Assembly (NCBI RefSeq): GCF_021278985.1
Contig: NZ_CP082833.1
Span: 4,464,001-4,528,000, forward strand
Origin: Citrobacter rodentium NBRC 105723 = DSM 16636
Lineage (GTDB): Bacteria; Pseudomonadota; Gammaproteobacteria; Enterobacterales; Enterobacteriaceae
Direction: 5' to 3'
Length of the DNA stretch: 64,000 nt
In this document: positions 35,801 through 44,746 of the stretch, piece by piece
Layout of the letters: each line of letters begins with the position of its first letter
Numbering within the stretch: the first letter of the stretch is position 1
The notes under the pieces: generated by a model
The model's database searches: none
The model's input: only the letters and a program-made list of their open reading frames with translations
What the model was told of the DNA's origin: nothing
Position numbers and translations under genes: made by a program

Positions 35801-37035
35801 CCCACCCATACCGGCAGCGTCATGACAACCTGCTCCGGATTGCTGCCCGGGGTGATTTTCCCACCGTGACTGAAGAAGCTGTCGCCCTGCCACTCAATGC
35901 GGTCAAGGCCATACTTCGCCTTCACTTTCGCCGTCACGGGCCGTTTCGACTGCTCCGCCCCTTCCAGTTCAGCCGGCAGCGCGAGCGAAATCAGCTCCTG
36001 CTTGCGGTACTCCAGCACGATGTTGTTGTTGCGATCGACAAGGTCCAGGCGGCCGCCCTGCAACGTACGACGCAGCGCCACCTGTGACGGGTCGAGTTGG
36101 GCGCTTAGCGGCACACCCGGCGTCCAGGTCAGGCCCAGGTTCACCTGGGTGTCATTCTCACCGCTCTTACCCATCTTCTGATTCAGACCCATCGTGACCA
36201 GCGGAACAGGCGTATAGTTCAGTCCGACGGTGACAGCATACGGATCCTTCTGGCGATCGTCTTCGTCATCGCCAAACAGTCCAACGCTGTCGCCAAAGTA
36301 CTGCTCATAAATAATATTAGCGCCCAACTGCGGGTACGCCGGTAAATAACCGGTTGCACGAATATCAAAACCGTCAGCCACTCGCTCGTCATAATCCTGA
36401 TAACTGGATGAGGACATCCAGTCGCTCAGGCGTAAATAGCCGTTAGCCGAAACATTAAGATAATCCCATCTCAGTTCAGTATCCAGACCGAGACGCTGAT
36501 GCTGATTACCTGAAACCTGCCGATCGTAAAAAACATTGGTGCCCCACATCCAGCCGTCATTAAAATGGCGATAGCCAAACCCGCCATTCACAATATTCCG
36601 ATCATCGTGGCGACGGCCACCCAGTTGGGTGAAAAGCAGGTTTTCATTTTCGTTATATAACGGAACCAGTAAATCGAGTTCGGAATCACTGAGGGTGAAA
36701 TGTTCGTCGGTGCTGATATTGACCCGGGCGGTACCAAACTGGCTCAGCCACTCCTGCGCGCTGGAGGCCGCTTTGCCCGTTACCGCAGACACCACCGCAC
36801 TGCCGAGGGCATCAGAGGCGTTGTCACTGCTGAGCAACGACCCCGCCTGAACGGCCGTCTGAGCCACGCTGCTCGCGTTTTGATCCGAAGGGTTCCCCTG
36901 CTCTTTTTCTGCAGAAGACGTTATCTCCTCTGCATTCGCATTAAATACAGAGGACAAATAAATTAATGATGAAGGGGGGGCTAATTGTAATACTATTTGT
37001 ATGCAGGCCAGTAACTTCCTTGTTTTCGAACGCAT
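32818..37035 (-). CDS. Inverse autotransporter adhesin (intimin/invasin family)
   Basis: This 1405-residue outer-membrane protein is absent from this site in E. coli K-12. Order: long signal peptide (cut near NANA35); a linker 36-98; an intimin-type 12-strand beta-domain at about 99-345 (WLSQFGTARVNISTDEHFTL, NGGFGYRHF, WGTNVFYDR, YLPAYPQLGANIIYEQYFGD); an Ig-like linker 347-443; then about eight Ig-like domains, the last seven (561-1260) being clear Big_1 repeats of about 100 residues, several ending in F-AD-STA. The C-terminal 1262-1405 is a beta-rich tip with Cys1340 and Cys1351 that I do not recognise; it is not the intimin C-type lectin. No LysM domain is seen. I chose the ATG at 37035 with GGAG 10 bp ahead; an ATG at 37092 would spoil the signal peptide. 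The barrel at the N-terminus exports the C-terminal stalk to the surface, so adhesion is the inferred role; the ligand is unknown. Confidence 0.92.
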   Translation of the reverse strand: MRSKTRKLLACIQIVLQLAPPSSLIYLSSVFNANAEEITSSAEKEQGNPSDQNASSVAQTAVQAGSLLSSDNASDALGSAVVSAVTGKAASSAQEWLSQFGTARVNISTDEHFTLSDSELDLLVPLYNENENLLFTQLGGRRHDDRNIVNGGFGYRHFNDGWMWGTNVFYDRQVSGNQHQRLGLDTELRWDYLNVSANGYLRLSDWMSSSSYQDYDERVADGFDIRATGYLPAYPQLGANIIYEQYFGDSVGLFGDDEDDRQKDPYAVTVGLNYTPVPLVTMGLNQKMGKSGENDTQVNLGLTWTPGVPLSAQLDPSQVALRRTLQGGRLDLVDRNNNIVLEYRKQELISLALPAELEGAEQSKRPVTAKVKAKYGLDRIEWQGDSFFSHGGKITPGSNPEQVVMTLPVWVGSGSNSYTLSATAWDKKGNASAAERVNVTVNGIDVNTLLSATTVSPTKVPADGKTPATVSVTLKTSAGEAATGLASRLTAALTSSVTAVAKTEGTTPDKAPTMGAFTESGSGVYMATLTSGTTPDTLTIQPLIDGAIKLASAKLIEEATVMIPQLTTLDASGTSALASGSAPVTLTAHVTDQYGRALKDAVVNWSADNAQALLSASQSSTDESGAAQIQVTSQNIITTVVTAQLQGGNALSTSPLTFTADRSTAKVVTIDSNKKQVVANNNDTGRVTALVMDGYSHPLSGVTVNWKVEKTDNTPVTTSTSTTDSSGIAVLTLKASKTGTVTVSAEVNGTMQETDPITFVADSSTQSVSVLMADKPQATANGTDKITYTATVTDMQGNVVQGATVNWSADSADAKLSSTRTTSGADGTSQITVTSIKAGDVVVTAQTLEATATAADKVTFVADAATAKVNTITSDKPTALANGSDAITLSATIADANGNPLGGMDVNWQASPTTGKLSANSSKTDANGVARVALASDNVATYTVAASINGTVKSMENLRFTADSSTAQITSLTADKTTGIVADRDTVTLTALVVDAQQHPVSGVTVNWTSSEAASRLSVNSSVTGDDGTATVAFSSLKAGAIDVTATTGGSSKIQTLQVIGNVATAKVTGIVADKPQAVADGAETITWTATVTDANGNILTGATLNWSSSLSGVTLTPASSDTDAEGKATMKGTSLKSGEVKVTATPVVNAGGQKTGGDTKFIGDTKTARLISLRPNMINPVINSTGVTYNAVVNDANDNPVEGLTVAWTTNLNTLSAQETTTDSSGNTAVKLKGSTVGIATVTATANGTNLSNNEVSFVDTLYVDWNITGNSSSYTGNDAVSTTTASVGFVVIGETQGPTSLIWNSHVGATTRLTVPMTTDNGETVNVIFKGQRSTGGCGRVEFNNAISCYNSGTSAPVINFSADDNPTLSPGRYTGRITFKGTEWHNDNNLLVYDITVSLTVQ

Positions 37036-37059
37036 ATGAGTGCTCCGGAAAAATAACAT

Positions 37060-37074
37060 TACCATTAAATGGTA
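37060..37074. promoter_or_regulatory. 15-bp palindrome before the adhesin start
   Basis: TACCATT-A-AATGGTA is a perfect 7-bp inverted repeat around one base. It lies 24 bp upstream of the adhesin ATG and downstream of the candidate -10 box, so it may be an operator for a dedicated regulator or a weak hairpin in the leader. Confidence 0.45.
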
Positions 37075-37301
37075 TATTATTCGCCAGCACATCTCTATAC
37101 ATTAACCAGAGCAAGCAATGGAGCGTTAATTACTCTTCAACCAATTCATCAACCATACAAATAAACAAGCAGCAAAAAGCCTTTAATTTCATTTTAAATA
37201 GCAAAACACATTCATCTTGATAATAAACTTACACGAAAAATGATAATTCTATTGTTTTTAGAATTTATGAAAATTGTTTTAAGCCTGTCTTTATTTAAAA
37301 T

Positions 37302-37334
37302 AAAAAACGCAACCTTTATGGGTTGCGTTTTTTT
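37302..37334 (-). terminator. mukB terminator
   Basis: Symmetric stem AAAAAACGCAACC/GGTTGCGTTTTTT with a 6-nt loop (TTTATG on the plus strand). It works in either direction and separates mukB from the adhesin gene, so the adhesin needs its own promoter. Confidence 0.92.
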
Positions 37335-37351
37335 ATCATTTAATAAAATGA

Positions 37352-40300
37352 TTAAGATACTTCAGCCGTTCCCGGCAACGACTCCGGCGGCTGCGGCGCA
37401 AAGCCGCGCAGCCCCACCACGTGCACATGTTCCGTATTCTGGAACACTTTACGCACCAGCTTATAGGTGGTGCCCTTTTCCGGACTGATATTTTCCGGCG
37501 CAGCGATGATAAGCTGCATCTGCAAACGCTCGCACAGTTCAAACAGCGTGGCGATGGAGCGCGCATCGAGACGAGCAGCTTCGTCGAGGAACAGCAGACG
37601 GCATGGGGAGATATCTTTCCCACGCAGACGGCGCGCCTCATCCTCCCAACTCTGCACCACCATTACCAGAATCGACATCCCGGTACCGATCGCCTCACCC
37701 GTTGACAGCGCGCCGGACTCGGCGCGCAGCCAGCCATCGGAACCACGGTTAACTTCGACTTCCATTTCGAGATAGTTACGGTAGTCCAGCAGCTCCTCGC
37801 CGATGGTCTGCGGGGTGCGTTGACCCATATCGATCTGCGGATTCAGGCGCTGGTACAGCTTCGCCAGCGCTTCCGAGAAGGTCAGACGGTTGCTGTTGAA
37901 CAGATCCTGGTGCTGCTCATGCTGTTCAGACAGCACGTCCAGCAGCGTGGCGTGGGTTTCACGCACGTTGACGTTCAGCCGCACGCTGTTGACCTGGCCG
38001 AAGGAAACGCTCTGTAGCCCCTGGTTAAGCTGGCGGATACGATTCTGTTCGCGCTGAATGGTTTTGCGAATGATATTCGCCACGCTGCGCGAGCTGATCG
38101 CCAGTTTCTGTTCACGGGAGGTCAGCTCTTCGGTCAGACGGCCCAGTTCAATCTCCATCTGCTCAATCGCTTCCACCGGATCGTCGGTGCGAATAATATC
38201 CTGACGGATACGCTCGCGCAGATGCTGATAAACCGCGACAAAGAACTGAATCTTACGTTCCGGCCGTTTTGGATCTTCCGACAGGCGCAGAACGTCGCGC
38301 AGGTGTTCGTTGTCCGCCACCGCCAGACGCAGCGCGCCGAGCGCCTTATCCGACATAGAACGCAGTTCATCGCCGGAAAGATAGGCCAGCTCGCGACGAT
38401 GCAGACGACGCTCAACGCCGCTGTCTTTCACCAGGCGCATCACCGCGCACCAGCCAGCTTTCGCGGTTACCACCTGCTCGCGCATTTCAAAATAATCACG
38501 CTCCAGACGGCGCAGTTTACGGGTCAGGTTGTCCATCTCCGCTTCACAGAAGGTAAGCGCTTTCTCAAGCTGATTGCGACGCGAACGGTTGTTGCTGAGC
38601 TGCGCATGCAGTTCGTCACGGCGCATACGCGCACGCTCTTCCGCCCCGCTGTCGGCGCGCACGCCGATATCCTGCAATTCACGCTGAAGATCGGTGAGCA
38701 GCTCTTTTTTGGTGTCGTAAGAACTTTTCAGCGACGCCAGCACCTGGTTGTACTGGCTCAGCTGTGCGGCGTGACCACGCAGCGCTTCGCGGGCGCGGGT
38801 TCGTTCAGCTTCCGCCTGCTCCAGACGTTGACGCAGTTTTTCGTTCAGATCGCTGTTGCCGCTGAGCATTTCAGCAGAGTCGGAGTAGCTAAAGTGGGCG
38901 CGACGCTGCACCACTTCGCTGAGCGCAAACGCCTGCTGACGCGCATCGCGCTGCGTCTGCTGCGAATACGCATAGTCCTCTTTCAACTGTTCAAACTGTT
39001 CCGGATCGCTCTGCAACACCGACACGACGGGCTCCAGCCTGGCCAGCTGGTTACCGTGCTGCTGAACAAAACGCGCGGCCTCCTGCGCTTCATCCAGTCG
39101 CTCGCGGATCTCATCCACGCGATCCGCCAGGCTGTCGTCCGCCAGCAGATTCAGGCGCGGCAGCAGGCGGTTCAGGGCGGAAACGCCCTCTTTGGCCTGC
39201 TCATATTGCAGCCGTTGCTGCTGGTTATCGTTCTCATGCGCGCTTAATGCGCGCTCCAGCTCAACGCGACGGGCGTTCAGCTGGCGAATTTCCGCTTCCG
39301 GGTCGGCATCAAACGCCACCGAGAGATGGCTACCAATAAAGCGGCTGAACGCCTGATGCAGACGCTGGGTTTTCTGTACGTCGAAGGAGAGCGTGGCGAA
39401 ACGCTCGGACAGCCCTTCACGCTCGGCATGCAGGCTTTCGATGCGGTTTTCACGCGCCGCGCGACCAAAGATCGGCAGCGACGGGAAACGCGAATAGCGC
39501 CACTGGCGATCGGCGATTTTCACCACCACCGCTTTTTCCAGTTCATCAACGCTGAATACGCTGTCGTCAAAAGACTGCGGATCCCCTTCGATCAGGTATA
39601 AATCTTCCGGGCAATCCGTTAAGCCTTCCAGCTGGTCGGCAATCTGCGACAGATCCGGCACCACGATGGCATGGCGCGACGGCCCATACAGCGCGGAGAA
39701 GTACGGCGCATCCTCAAGGCTGACGTCATCATAAATTTCCGACAGCAGTACGCCGCCGAAACGCTCCGCCAGCGCGTTAAGTCGCTGATCTTCCGCCCCG
39801 CCCGGCTGGCTTAAGCGTTCAATTTCTTCATCAACGGCGTTTTTACGCGCGCCCACTTCGTCGCGTTCGACGATCGCTTCACGCTCGCGCTCCAGCAACT
39901 GCTGCAAATACTCCGTCACCTCCTGGCTGGAGGTGAACTCTTCGCCGCACTGTTCGCTGAGCTGGCTCAGGCTGTTCTGCGCCGCCAGCCACACCGGCGC
40001 GCGCTTCATTAAATGCTGAATGCGCGACTGGAGCTGCTCCTGTTCCTGACGCAACGCCATTCGCTGTTCATGGGCACTGGATACGCTGTCGGAGAGCGAG
40101 GCGATGCGCGCCTCCAGCTCCTGGTGCAGGGCTTCCAGTTCATCAATATCAAACTGTTTACCCTGCCGCTTGCAGAACTCCGCCAGCAGACGCTCGGCTT
40201 CCTGCTGTTCGCGCAGGCGCTGTTCCAGCTCGCTCAGGCGCATCCGCAGCGGCTGAACCTGTTCAGCCAGGTGGCGCTGATCGACGCCTTCGCGCAGCAG

Positions 40301-41800
40301 TTCACGCGCCACGTCCCAGGCTTCGTTACGCGCCAGCGGGCCGTTAATCGCCACCACCAGCTGATACGCCTGCTCGAACTGGCTGTGCGCGGTTTGCGCG
40401 ACGCTCATTTTCTGTTCGAGAGAGAGCATTTTCTCGGTGGCTTCCTGCTCTTTGGCCTGGAAGGTTTCCAGCCACTCAGCGGCGCTGTCGGCGGTTAAGT
40501 CCGGCAGATGGCACAGCTCTTTCGCACGTTGTAGCGCGGCAATCGCCTGGTTGTACTGAATGGCGCGGGTCTGCTGTACGTCCAGCGCCTGCTGGTAGTC
40601 GGCAAGCTGACTTTTCAGCTCATCCACTTCCAGTTCGGCGGCTTCGGCGCGCGCTTCATTCTCTTCCTGACGCTCAATGGCTTCGGCGACAACCTCATTT
40701 TGTTCTTCGAGGCGGATTTGCAGTTCGTCGAGATCCGCGTCGTAACGTTCAATTTTTTCCTGCTGACGCAGCGCAGTTTGCACCAGATTCAGGTGATCGC
40801 TCGCCGCCTGGTAGTCGGCTTCAAGATCGCCTTCGGCGCCGTTGTGTTCGGCAAGCTCGCGCGCCATATCGACGTGCTTATACTGCTCCGCGGCAAGCTG
40901 TTTGCGCGAAGTATACAGCTCGCGCCGCAGCTCCAGCGCTTTGTCCAGATGAATGCGTCGCTCGTTAGCGTGACGCATGTAGTCCGCCGCCACGTAGTTG
41001 GTGGCTTCGCTGATGAGGTGTTTGAACAGATCGCGATCGGACTGAGTGACGCGGATGGCCTCCAGCGTCATCCGGTTTTCGCGCAGCGCCGCTTCCATAT
41101 CCTGGAACGCCTTGCGCACGCCGCTGTTTTCCGGCAGCAGGTAGTCGCGCAGAGAGCGGGTGATGGCGCTGGAGATCCCGCCGTACAGCGAGGCTTCAAT
41201 CAGGCGATAGAATTTGCTGCGATCGGAGGCTGAGCGCAGACGACGGGCAATAATGCCGAGGTCGAACATCAGCGAATGGTAATCAGTAATGGAGTTGAAC
41301 TGCTTAAACTGTACGCCTTCCATTTCATCGAGCTTGTCTTTCAGCTCGTTGAGGGTCAGCACGCGCGCCTGACGTTCGTTCAGCGTTTCCGTCACCAGCT
41401 GCGTCGGCTGTATCGACATCGGCAGCCCCTGAATGGCAAACGGCTTAATGTCGACTTTGCGGTCGCGACCGGCGACCTGTTGCAGACGCACGCCCACCAC
41501 CACCCGCTGATGGCGCGAGTTGATCGTGTCGAGCATTGAATAGCAGACGCCCGCCTTCAGCTTGCCGTGCAGGCCTTTATCGCGCGAACCGCTGGTCGCC
41601 CCGGCTTCGGTGGTGTTACGAAAGTGCAGCAGGGTCAAATCGGGGATCAGCGCCGTAACAAACGCCGCCATAGTGGTCGATTTACCCGCCCCGTTACCGC
41701 CGGAAAGCGTGGTGACCAGTTCATCAAGGTCAAAGGTACGGGCAAAGAAACCGTTCCAGTTAATCAGCGTAAGTGAGCGAAATTTACCGCGTTCAATCAT
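37352..41800 (-). CDS. mukB: Chromosome partition protein MukB
   Basis: This 1482-residue SMC-like ATPase is the core of the MukBEF condensin. The N-terminal head has Walker A GGNGAGKST (34-42); long coiled coils flank a hinge near the middle (about 665-780, around LNALAERFGGVLLSEIYDDV); the C-terminal head has signature GALSTGEAIGTGMSILVM and Walker B LLFLDEAARLD. It condenses chromosomes and works with MatP and topoisomerase IV. It overlaps mukE by one base (TAATG) and is the last gene of the cmoM-mukFEB operon. Confidence 0.99.
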   Translation of the reverse strand: MIERGKFRSLTLINWNGFFARTFDLDELVTTLSGGNGAGKSTTMAAFVTALIPDLTLLHFRNTTEAGATSGSRDKGLHGKLKAGVCYSMLDTINSRHQRVVVGVRLQQVAGRDRKVDIKPFAIQGLPMSIQPTQLVTETLNERQARVLTLNELKDKLDEMEGVQFKQFNSITDYHSLMFDLGIIARRLRSASDRSKFYRLIEASLYGGISSAITRSLRDYLLPENSGVRKAFQDMEAALRENRMTLEAIRVTQSDRDLFKHLISEATNYVAADYMRHANERRIHLDKALELRRELYTSRKQLAAEQYKHVDMARELAEHNGAEGDLEADYQAASDHLNLVQTALRQQEKIERYDADLDELQIRLEEQNEVVAEAIERQEENEARAEAAELEVDELKSQLADYQQALDVQQTRAIQYNQAIAALQRAKELCHLPDLTADSAAEWLETFQAKEQEATEKMLSLEQKMSVAQTAHSQFEQAYQLVVAINGPLARNEAWDVARELLREGVDQRHLAEQVQPLRMRLSELEQRLREQQEAERLLAEFCKRQGKQFDIDELEALHQELEARIASLSDSVSSAHEQRMALRQEQEQLQSRIQHLMKRAPVWLAAQNSLSQLSEQCGEEFTSSQEVTEYLQQLLEREREAIVERDEVGARKNAVDEEIERLSQPGGAEDQRLNALAERFGGVLLSEIYDDVSLEDAPYFSALYGPSRHAIVVPDLSQIADQLEGLTDCPEDLYLIEGDPQSFDDSVFSVDELEKAVVVKIADRQWRYSRFPSLPIFGRAARENRIESLHAEREGLSERFATLSFDVQKTQRLHQAFSRFIGSHLSVAFDADPEAEIRQLNARRVELERALSAHENDNQQQRLQYEQAKEGVSALNRLLPRLNLLADDSLADRVDEIRERLDEAQEAARFVQQHGNQLARLEPVVSVLQSDPEQFEQLKEDYAYSQQTQRDARQQAFALSEVVQRRAHFSYSDSAEMLSGNSDLNEKLRQRLEQAEAERTRAREALRGHAAQLSQYNQVLASLKSSYDTKKELLTDLQRELQDIGVRADSGAEERARMRRDELHAQLSNNRSRRNQLEKALTFCEAEMDNLTRKLRRLERDYFEMREQVVTAKAGWCAVMRLVKDSGVERRLHRRELAYLSGDELRSMSDKALGALRLAVADNEHLRDVLRLSEDPKRPERKIQFFVAVYQHLRERIRQDIIRTDDPVEAIEQMEIELGRLTEELTSREQKLAISSRSVANIIRKTIQREQNRIRQLNQGLQSVSFGQVNSVRLNVNVRETHATLLDVLSEQHEQHQDLFNSNRLTFSEALAKLYQRLNPQIDMGQRTPQTIGEELLDYRNYLEMEVEVNRGSDGWLRAESGALSTGEAIGTGMSILVMVVQSWEDEARRLRGKDISPCRLLFLDEAARLDARSIATLFELCERLQMQLIIAAPENISPEKGTTYKLVRKVFQNTEHVHVVGLRGFAPQPPESLPGTAEVS

Positions 41801-42504
41801 TATTCTTCTTCTCCACTGTCCGGCTGATTCTCTTCGGTTTCATCGTTGAGCTGCAGGTGGTTTTCCACCGCCATCGCCTCGCCATCGCGGATCAGGCGGC
41901 GCTGCGCTTCGCGCGGATCGTCGCCGGTACGCACATCCGCGCCAAAGCGGAACACCGACTCCGTAATGCGGAATTTGCTGCTGTCATGCCCCATAAACCA
42001 CACCATCCCTAAGCGGCGCAGGCGGTTCAGGGACGAGCGCATTTTTTCCTGCAGCTTCTGACGGTCAACGTCGGAACCGGTTGAACGGTTGTTCACCAGC
42101 TTCAACAGTTTGGCTTCATCAGCCAGCGTCAGTAGTTCGTCGTACAGCTCCTGCTGGGTAAAAATGCCTTCATTCGCCAGCCGCTCAGGGCTGAGATAGA
42201 GGTAGCAAAGGATTTTACCGACCATCATATCCAGTTCAGAGAGAACGGAACGCGGAATGAGCGTTGTCGAACGCGGACGCAGGTAGAAAAACCCTTCCGG
42301 CGCGCGGATCAATTCCACGTTATAGCGGCTGTAAAACTCTTCCAGATAGTCCTGAAAATCCATTAAAAAAGCATGATTATCCAGCTCATCCAGACCGATA
42401 TGACGGCCTGAACGTAAGGCGCTGTCCAGCGCCGGAAATAACGGATTCGCCAGCGCCTGCGCCAGCTTAACCGGCATCACTTGTTCAATATTTGTCAATG
42501 ACAT
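41800..42504 (-). CDS. mukE: Condensin subunit MukE
   Basis: This 234-residue winged-helix (KITE) subunit bridges MukF and MukB. It matches E. coli MukE up to the acidic tail ENQPDSGEEE. The ATG at 42504 gives the E. coli length; an upstream in-frame start at 42531 lies inside mukF. The first 20 bp overlap the end of mukF. Confidence 0.98.
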   Translation of the reverse strand: MSLTNIEQVMPVKLAQALANPLFPALDSALRSGRHIGLDELDNHAFLMDFQDYLEEFYSRYNVELIRAPEGFFYLRPRSTTLIPRSVLSELDMMVGKILCYLYLSPERLANEGIFTQQELYDELLTLADEAKLLKLVNNRSTGSDVDRQKLQEKMRSSLNRLRRLGMVWFMGHDSSKFRITESVFRFGADVRTGDDPREAQRRLIRDGEAMAVENHLQLNDETEENQPDSGEEE

Positions 42505-43807
42505 GCGCCTGTACCTTGGCTCCGTAATCATTAATCGGCTGCCATTTGGCTGGCAGTCCGGTGAAGTCTGCTTGCGCTACGCCAAGACGTACCGCCTGAT
42601 CGATAACAATGCGCGCCACGTCGAAGTGACGCGCGCGCGGATATTGCGCCAGATACTCGCGCACCACGAGGCCGAGATCCAGCGGCGTCTCTTTGGTTTT
42701 GTAGACCGCCAGCTGTTCTTCGATGATCGCCGCCAGCTGTTCGCGGATCTCGTTAAACTCTTCGTACTCTAAATCCGGCGGAAGTTCCCCGGTCACCTCT
42801 TCATCGCGCAGCGCCATCTCCTCGTCGCGCATATCCAGCAGACGGTCAGCATTGGCGTAAGTCAGCGCCCACGGCTCGTCAAAGTAGGTCTGGACAGACT
42901 GACGCAGACGCTGGGCAAAGACGCGGTTTTTATCCATATCGATAGCGGTACGGATAAATTTATGCACGTGACGGTCGTAGCCGATCCACAGATCGATAGA
43001 TTGCTGCCCCCAACTGATAATGCGGTCCAGCTTACTCTGCAAGTCGAATACCAGGCGGTCGACAAAATGCAGGTCGTTAAGGGCCAGCGTCGCGTCCTGA
43101 ATGCGCAGCAGGTTAGCCTGCAGCTTATCGCCCGCCGCCTCCAGCGTGTCCTGTAATTCGCGCAGGGTGCCCGAGGTTTCCGAAAGCAGCAGTTCGCAGC
43201 TGGAGATTGCCGCCCGCCAGTCTTTATTCAGCAGTTGCGCGATGTCGTCTTTCACCTGCTGCTGCTGCTCATCCATAATGCGCTGGGTGAGATCGATGCT
43301 GTCGAAAATTTCCGCCACCGAATATTTCAACGGCGCGTAGACGTTACGGTGCCAGTGGAACTCGTCGCCGCCTTCATCGGCGGCATCCGCCGCGCGCTTC
43401 AGTTCGCCGGCCACAATCGACAGCTGCATCGACAGGCGCAGGGTGGAAAATTCTCGCTGGCGGATGTAGTAATCGGTAATGCCGATGCCGAGCGGCGTCA
43501 GACGATAAATGGCGTTTCCTTCCGCCTGCTCGCTGGTAAAGCGGTTCAGCAGACGTTGACGGACCATATCGTTGATCGCATTGTTCGCGCGCACGCCAAT
43601 GGTTTCGCTGGTTTGCTCAAACGCATCACTTACATGGCGAAACGCATCCACCAGTTCGCCTTCGCTCATCTCGCCGTCGAGACGTTCGCCGTTCAGCGTG
43701 GCGACGGCCAGCAGGAACGAAAGTCTGTCTACCGGCAGCGAGATAGAAAAATCATTTTTTCTGGCCCAGGCAACCAGTTCGGGGACTGTCTGGGAAAATT
43801 CACTCAT
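42485..43807 (-). CDS. mukF: Condensin kleisin MukF
   Basis: This 440-residue kleisin subunit dimerises through its N-terminal winged-helix domain and joins MukB heads with its C-terminal winged helix. It starts MSEFSQTVPELVAWARKNDF and has the same length as in E. coli. It overlaps cmoM by 8 bp and mukE by 20 bp, so the four genes are translationally coupled. Confidence 0.98.
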   Translation of the reverse strand: MSEFSQTVPELVAWARKNDFSISLPVDRLSFLLAVATLNGERLDGEMSEGELVDAFRHVSDAFEQTSETIGVRANNAINDMVRQRLLNRFTSEQAEGNAIYRLTPLGIGITDYYIRQREFSTLRLSMQLSIVAGELKRAADAADEGGDEFHWHRNVYAPLKYSVAEIFDSIDLTQRIMDEQQQQVKDDIAQLLNKDWRAAISSCELLLSETSGTLRELQDTLEAAGDKLQANLLRIQDATLALNDLHFVDRLVFDLQSKLDRIISWGQQSIDLWIGYDRHVHKFIRTAIDMDKNRVFAQRLRQSVQTYFDEPWALTYANADRLLDMRDEEMALRDEEVTGELPPDLEYEEFNEIREQLAAIIEEQLAVYKTKETPLDLGLVVREYLAQYPRARHFDVARIVIDQAVRLGVAQADFTGLPAKWQPINDYGAKVQAHVIDKY

Positions 43808-44612
43808 AGGTTATCCTTGCATCTGCGGGTAAAGCCTCATGGGACAAGCTTTTCAGCGCAGTGACATGTATATAGCGACCAAGGCTGATCCAGGGTTCCT
43901 GACGGCAATAACGCGTTTCGAGTTCAAGCAGCATGTCATAACAGTCCCGCTGCTGGTGCTTTTCGCGCAGATAGTCATGAAACACGCGCACGCCGGTTTT
44001 GCCGCTAATTTGCCAGCCAATCTGTTCCAGCCACTGATATACCTGCTCCGGTTCTCGGGGGTAGTCCGGCGAAAGCGTACGCTTCTTGCGCTTTGGCATC
44101 CCCGCCTGCACGTAATCGAAATTGCCTGCCACCATATTGTGCATCAACAGACCGTTGGCATTGTAAAACATTAACGACAGCGCGCCACCGGGACGCAATA
44201 CCGACCACAGCGTCTCTAATACGCTGACCGGTTCAGCCACCCACTCCAGCACCGCGTGAAACAATATCAGATCAACCGGGCTTTCCAAATGCGAAGCAAC
44301 GTCCTGAGCGGCGCATTGTATAAAATGCATGTCATCGCTCACACCTTTTGCCTCCGCCGCCTGCTGCGCACGGGCAATCATTTCCCCAGAAAGATCGCAT
44401 AACGTAACGTGATGTCCGCGTTCGGCCATTTTGATGGCGGTCTGCCCTTCTCCGCCACCGGCGTCCAGCACCCGCAGTTTTTGCGCGCCGAACGTCGCCA
44501 GCAGGCGGTCGAGATCCTGCCACAGGATCGCCTGTCGAAGCTGCCCTTTGGTGGTGCCGTAAATGTTACGGGAAAACTTCTCTGCAATGTCATCAAAATT
44601 GCGATCCCGCAT
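43800..44612 (-). CDS. cmoM: tRNA cmo5U methyltransferase CmoM (SmtA)
   Basis: This 270-residue SAM-dependent methyltransferase forms the methyl ester mcmo5U at position 34 of some tRNAs. The SAM motif is VLDAGGGEGQTAIKMAERG. I used the ATG at 44612, which has GGAG 10 bp ahead; the GTG four codons upstream is less likely. The C-terminus is longer than in E. coli (261 residues). It is the first gene of the operon with mukFEB and diverges from elyC. Confidence 0.95.
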   Translation of the reverse strand: MRDRNFDDIAEKFSRNIYGTTKGQLRQAILWQDLDRLLATFGAQKLRVLDAGGGEGQTAIKMAERGHHVTLCDLSGEMIARAQQAAEAKGVSDDMHFIQCAAQDVASHLESPVDLILFHAVLEWVAEPVSVLETLWSVLRPGGALSLMFYNANGLLMHNMVAGNFDYVQAGMPKRKKRTLSPDYPREPEQVYQWLEQIGWQISGKTGVRVFHDYLREKHQQRDCYDMLLELETRYCRQEPWISLGRYIHVTALKSLSHEALPADARITYE

Positions 44613-44746
44613 AGGACTCTCCACAAACGGCTTCAGGGTGCTTTATCAAAACGGCTATTTTGTCACACCCGCGCGGAGAATGAACCTGTCTGGTGTAATA
44701 TCCTGATTATTCTTCTGCTGTATGGTTAAAAAAGGAACCAAAAAGG

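Larger units (their letters stand above)
37036..37351 (-). other. AT-rich region upstream of the adhesin gene
   Basis: This 316-bp gap has no gene. It is very AT-rich compared with its neighbours, typical of horizontally acquired DNA silenced by H-NS. It holds the mukB terminator and, nearer the adhesin, a candidate minus-strand -10 TATAGA (37094-37099) without a good -35, then the palindrome described separately. Confidence 0.6.

Noticed and set aside
34738..36087. Long open frame on the plus strand opposite the adhesin gene
   Set aside because: It is antisense to the Ig-repeat stalk, rich in Arg and His from frame reflection, has no homology I recognise and no ribosome site; the minus-strand gene explains it.
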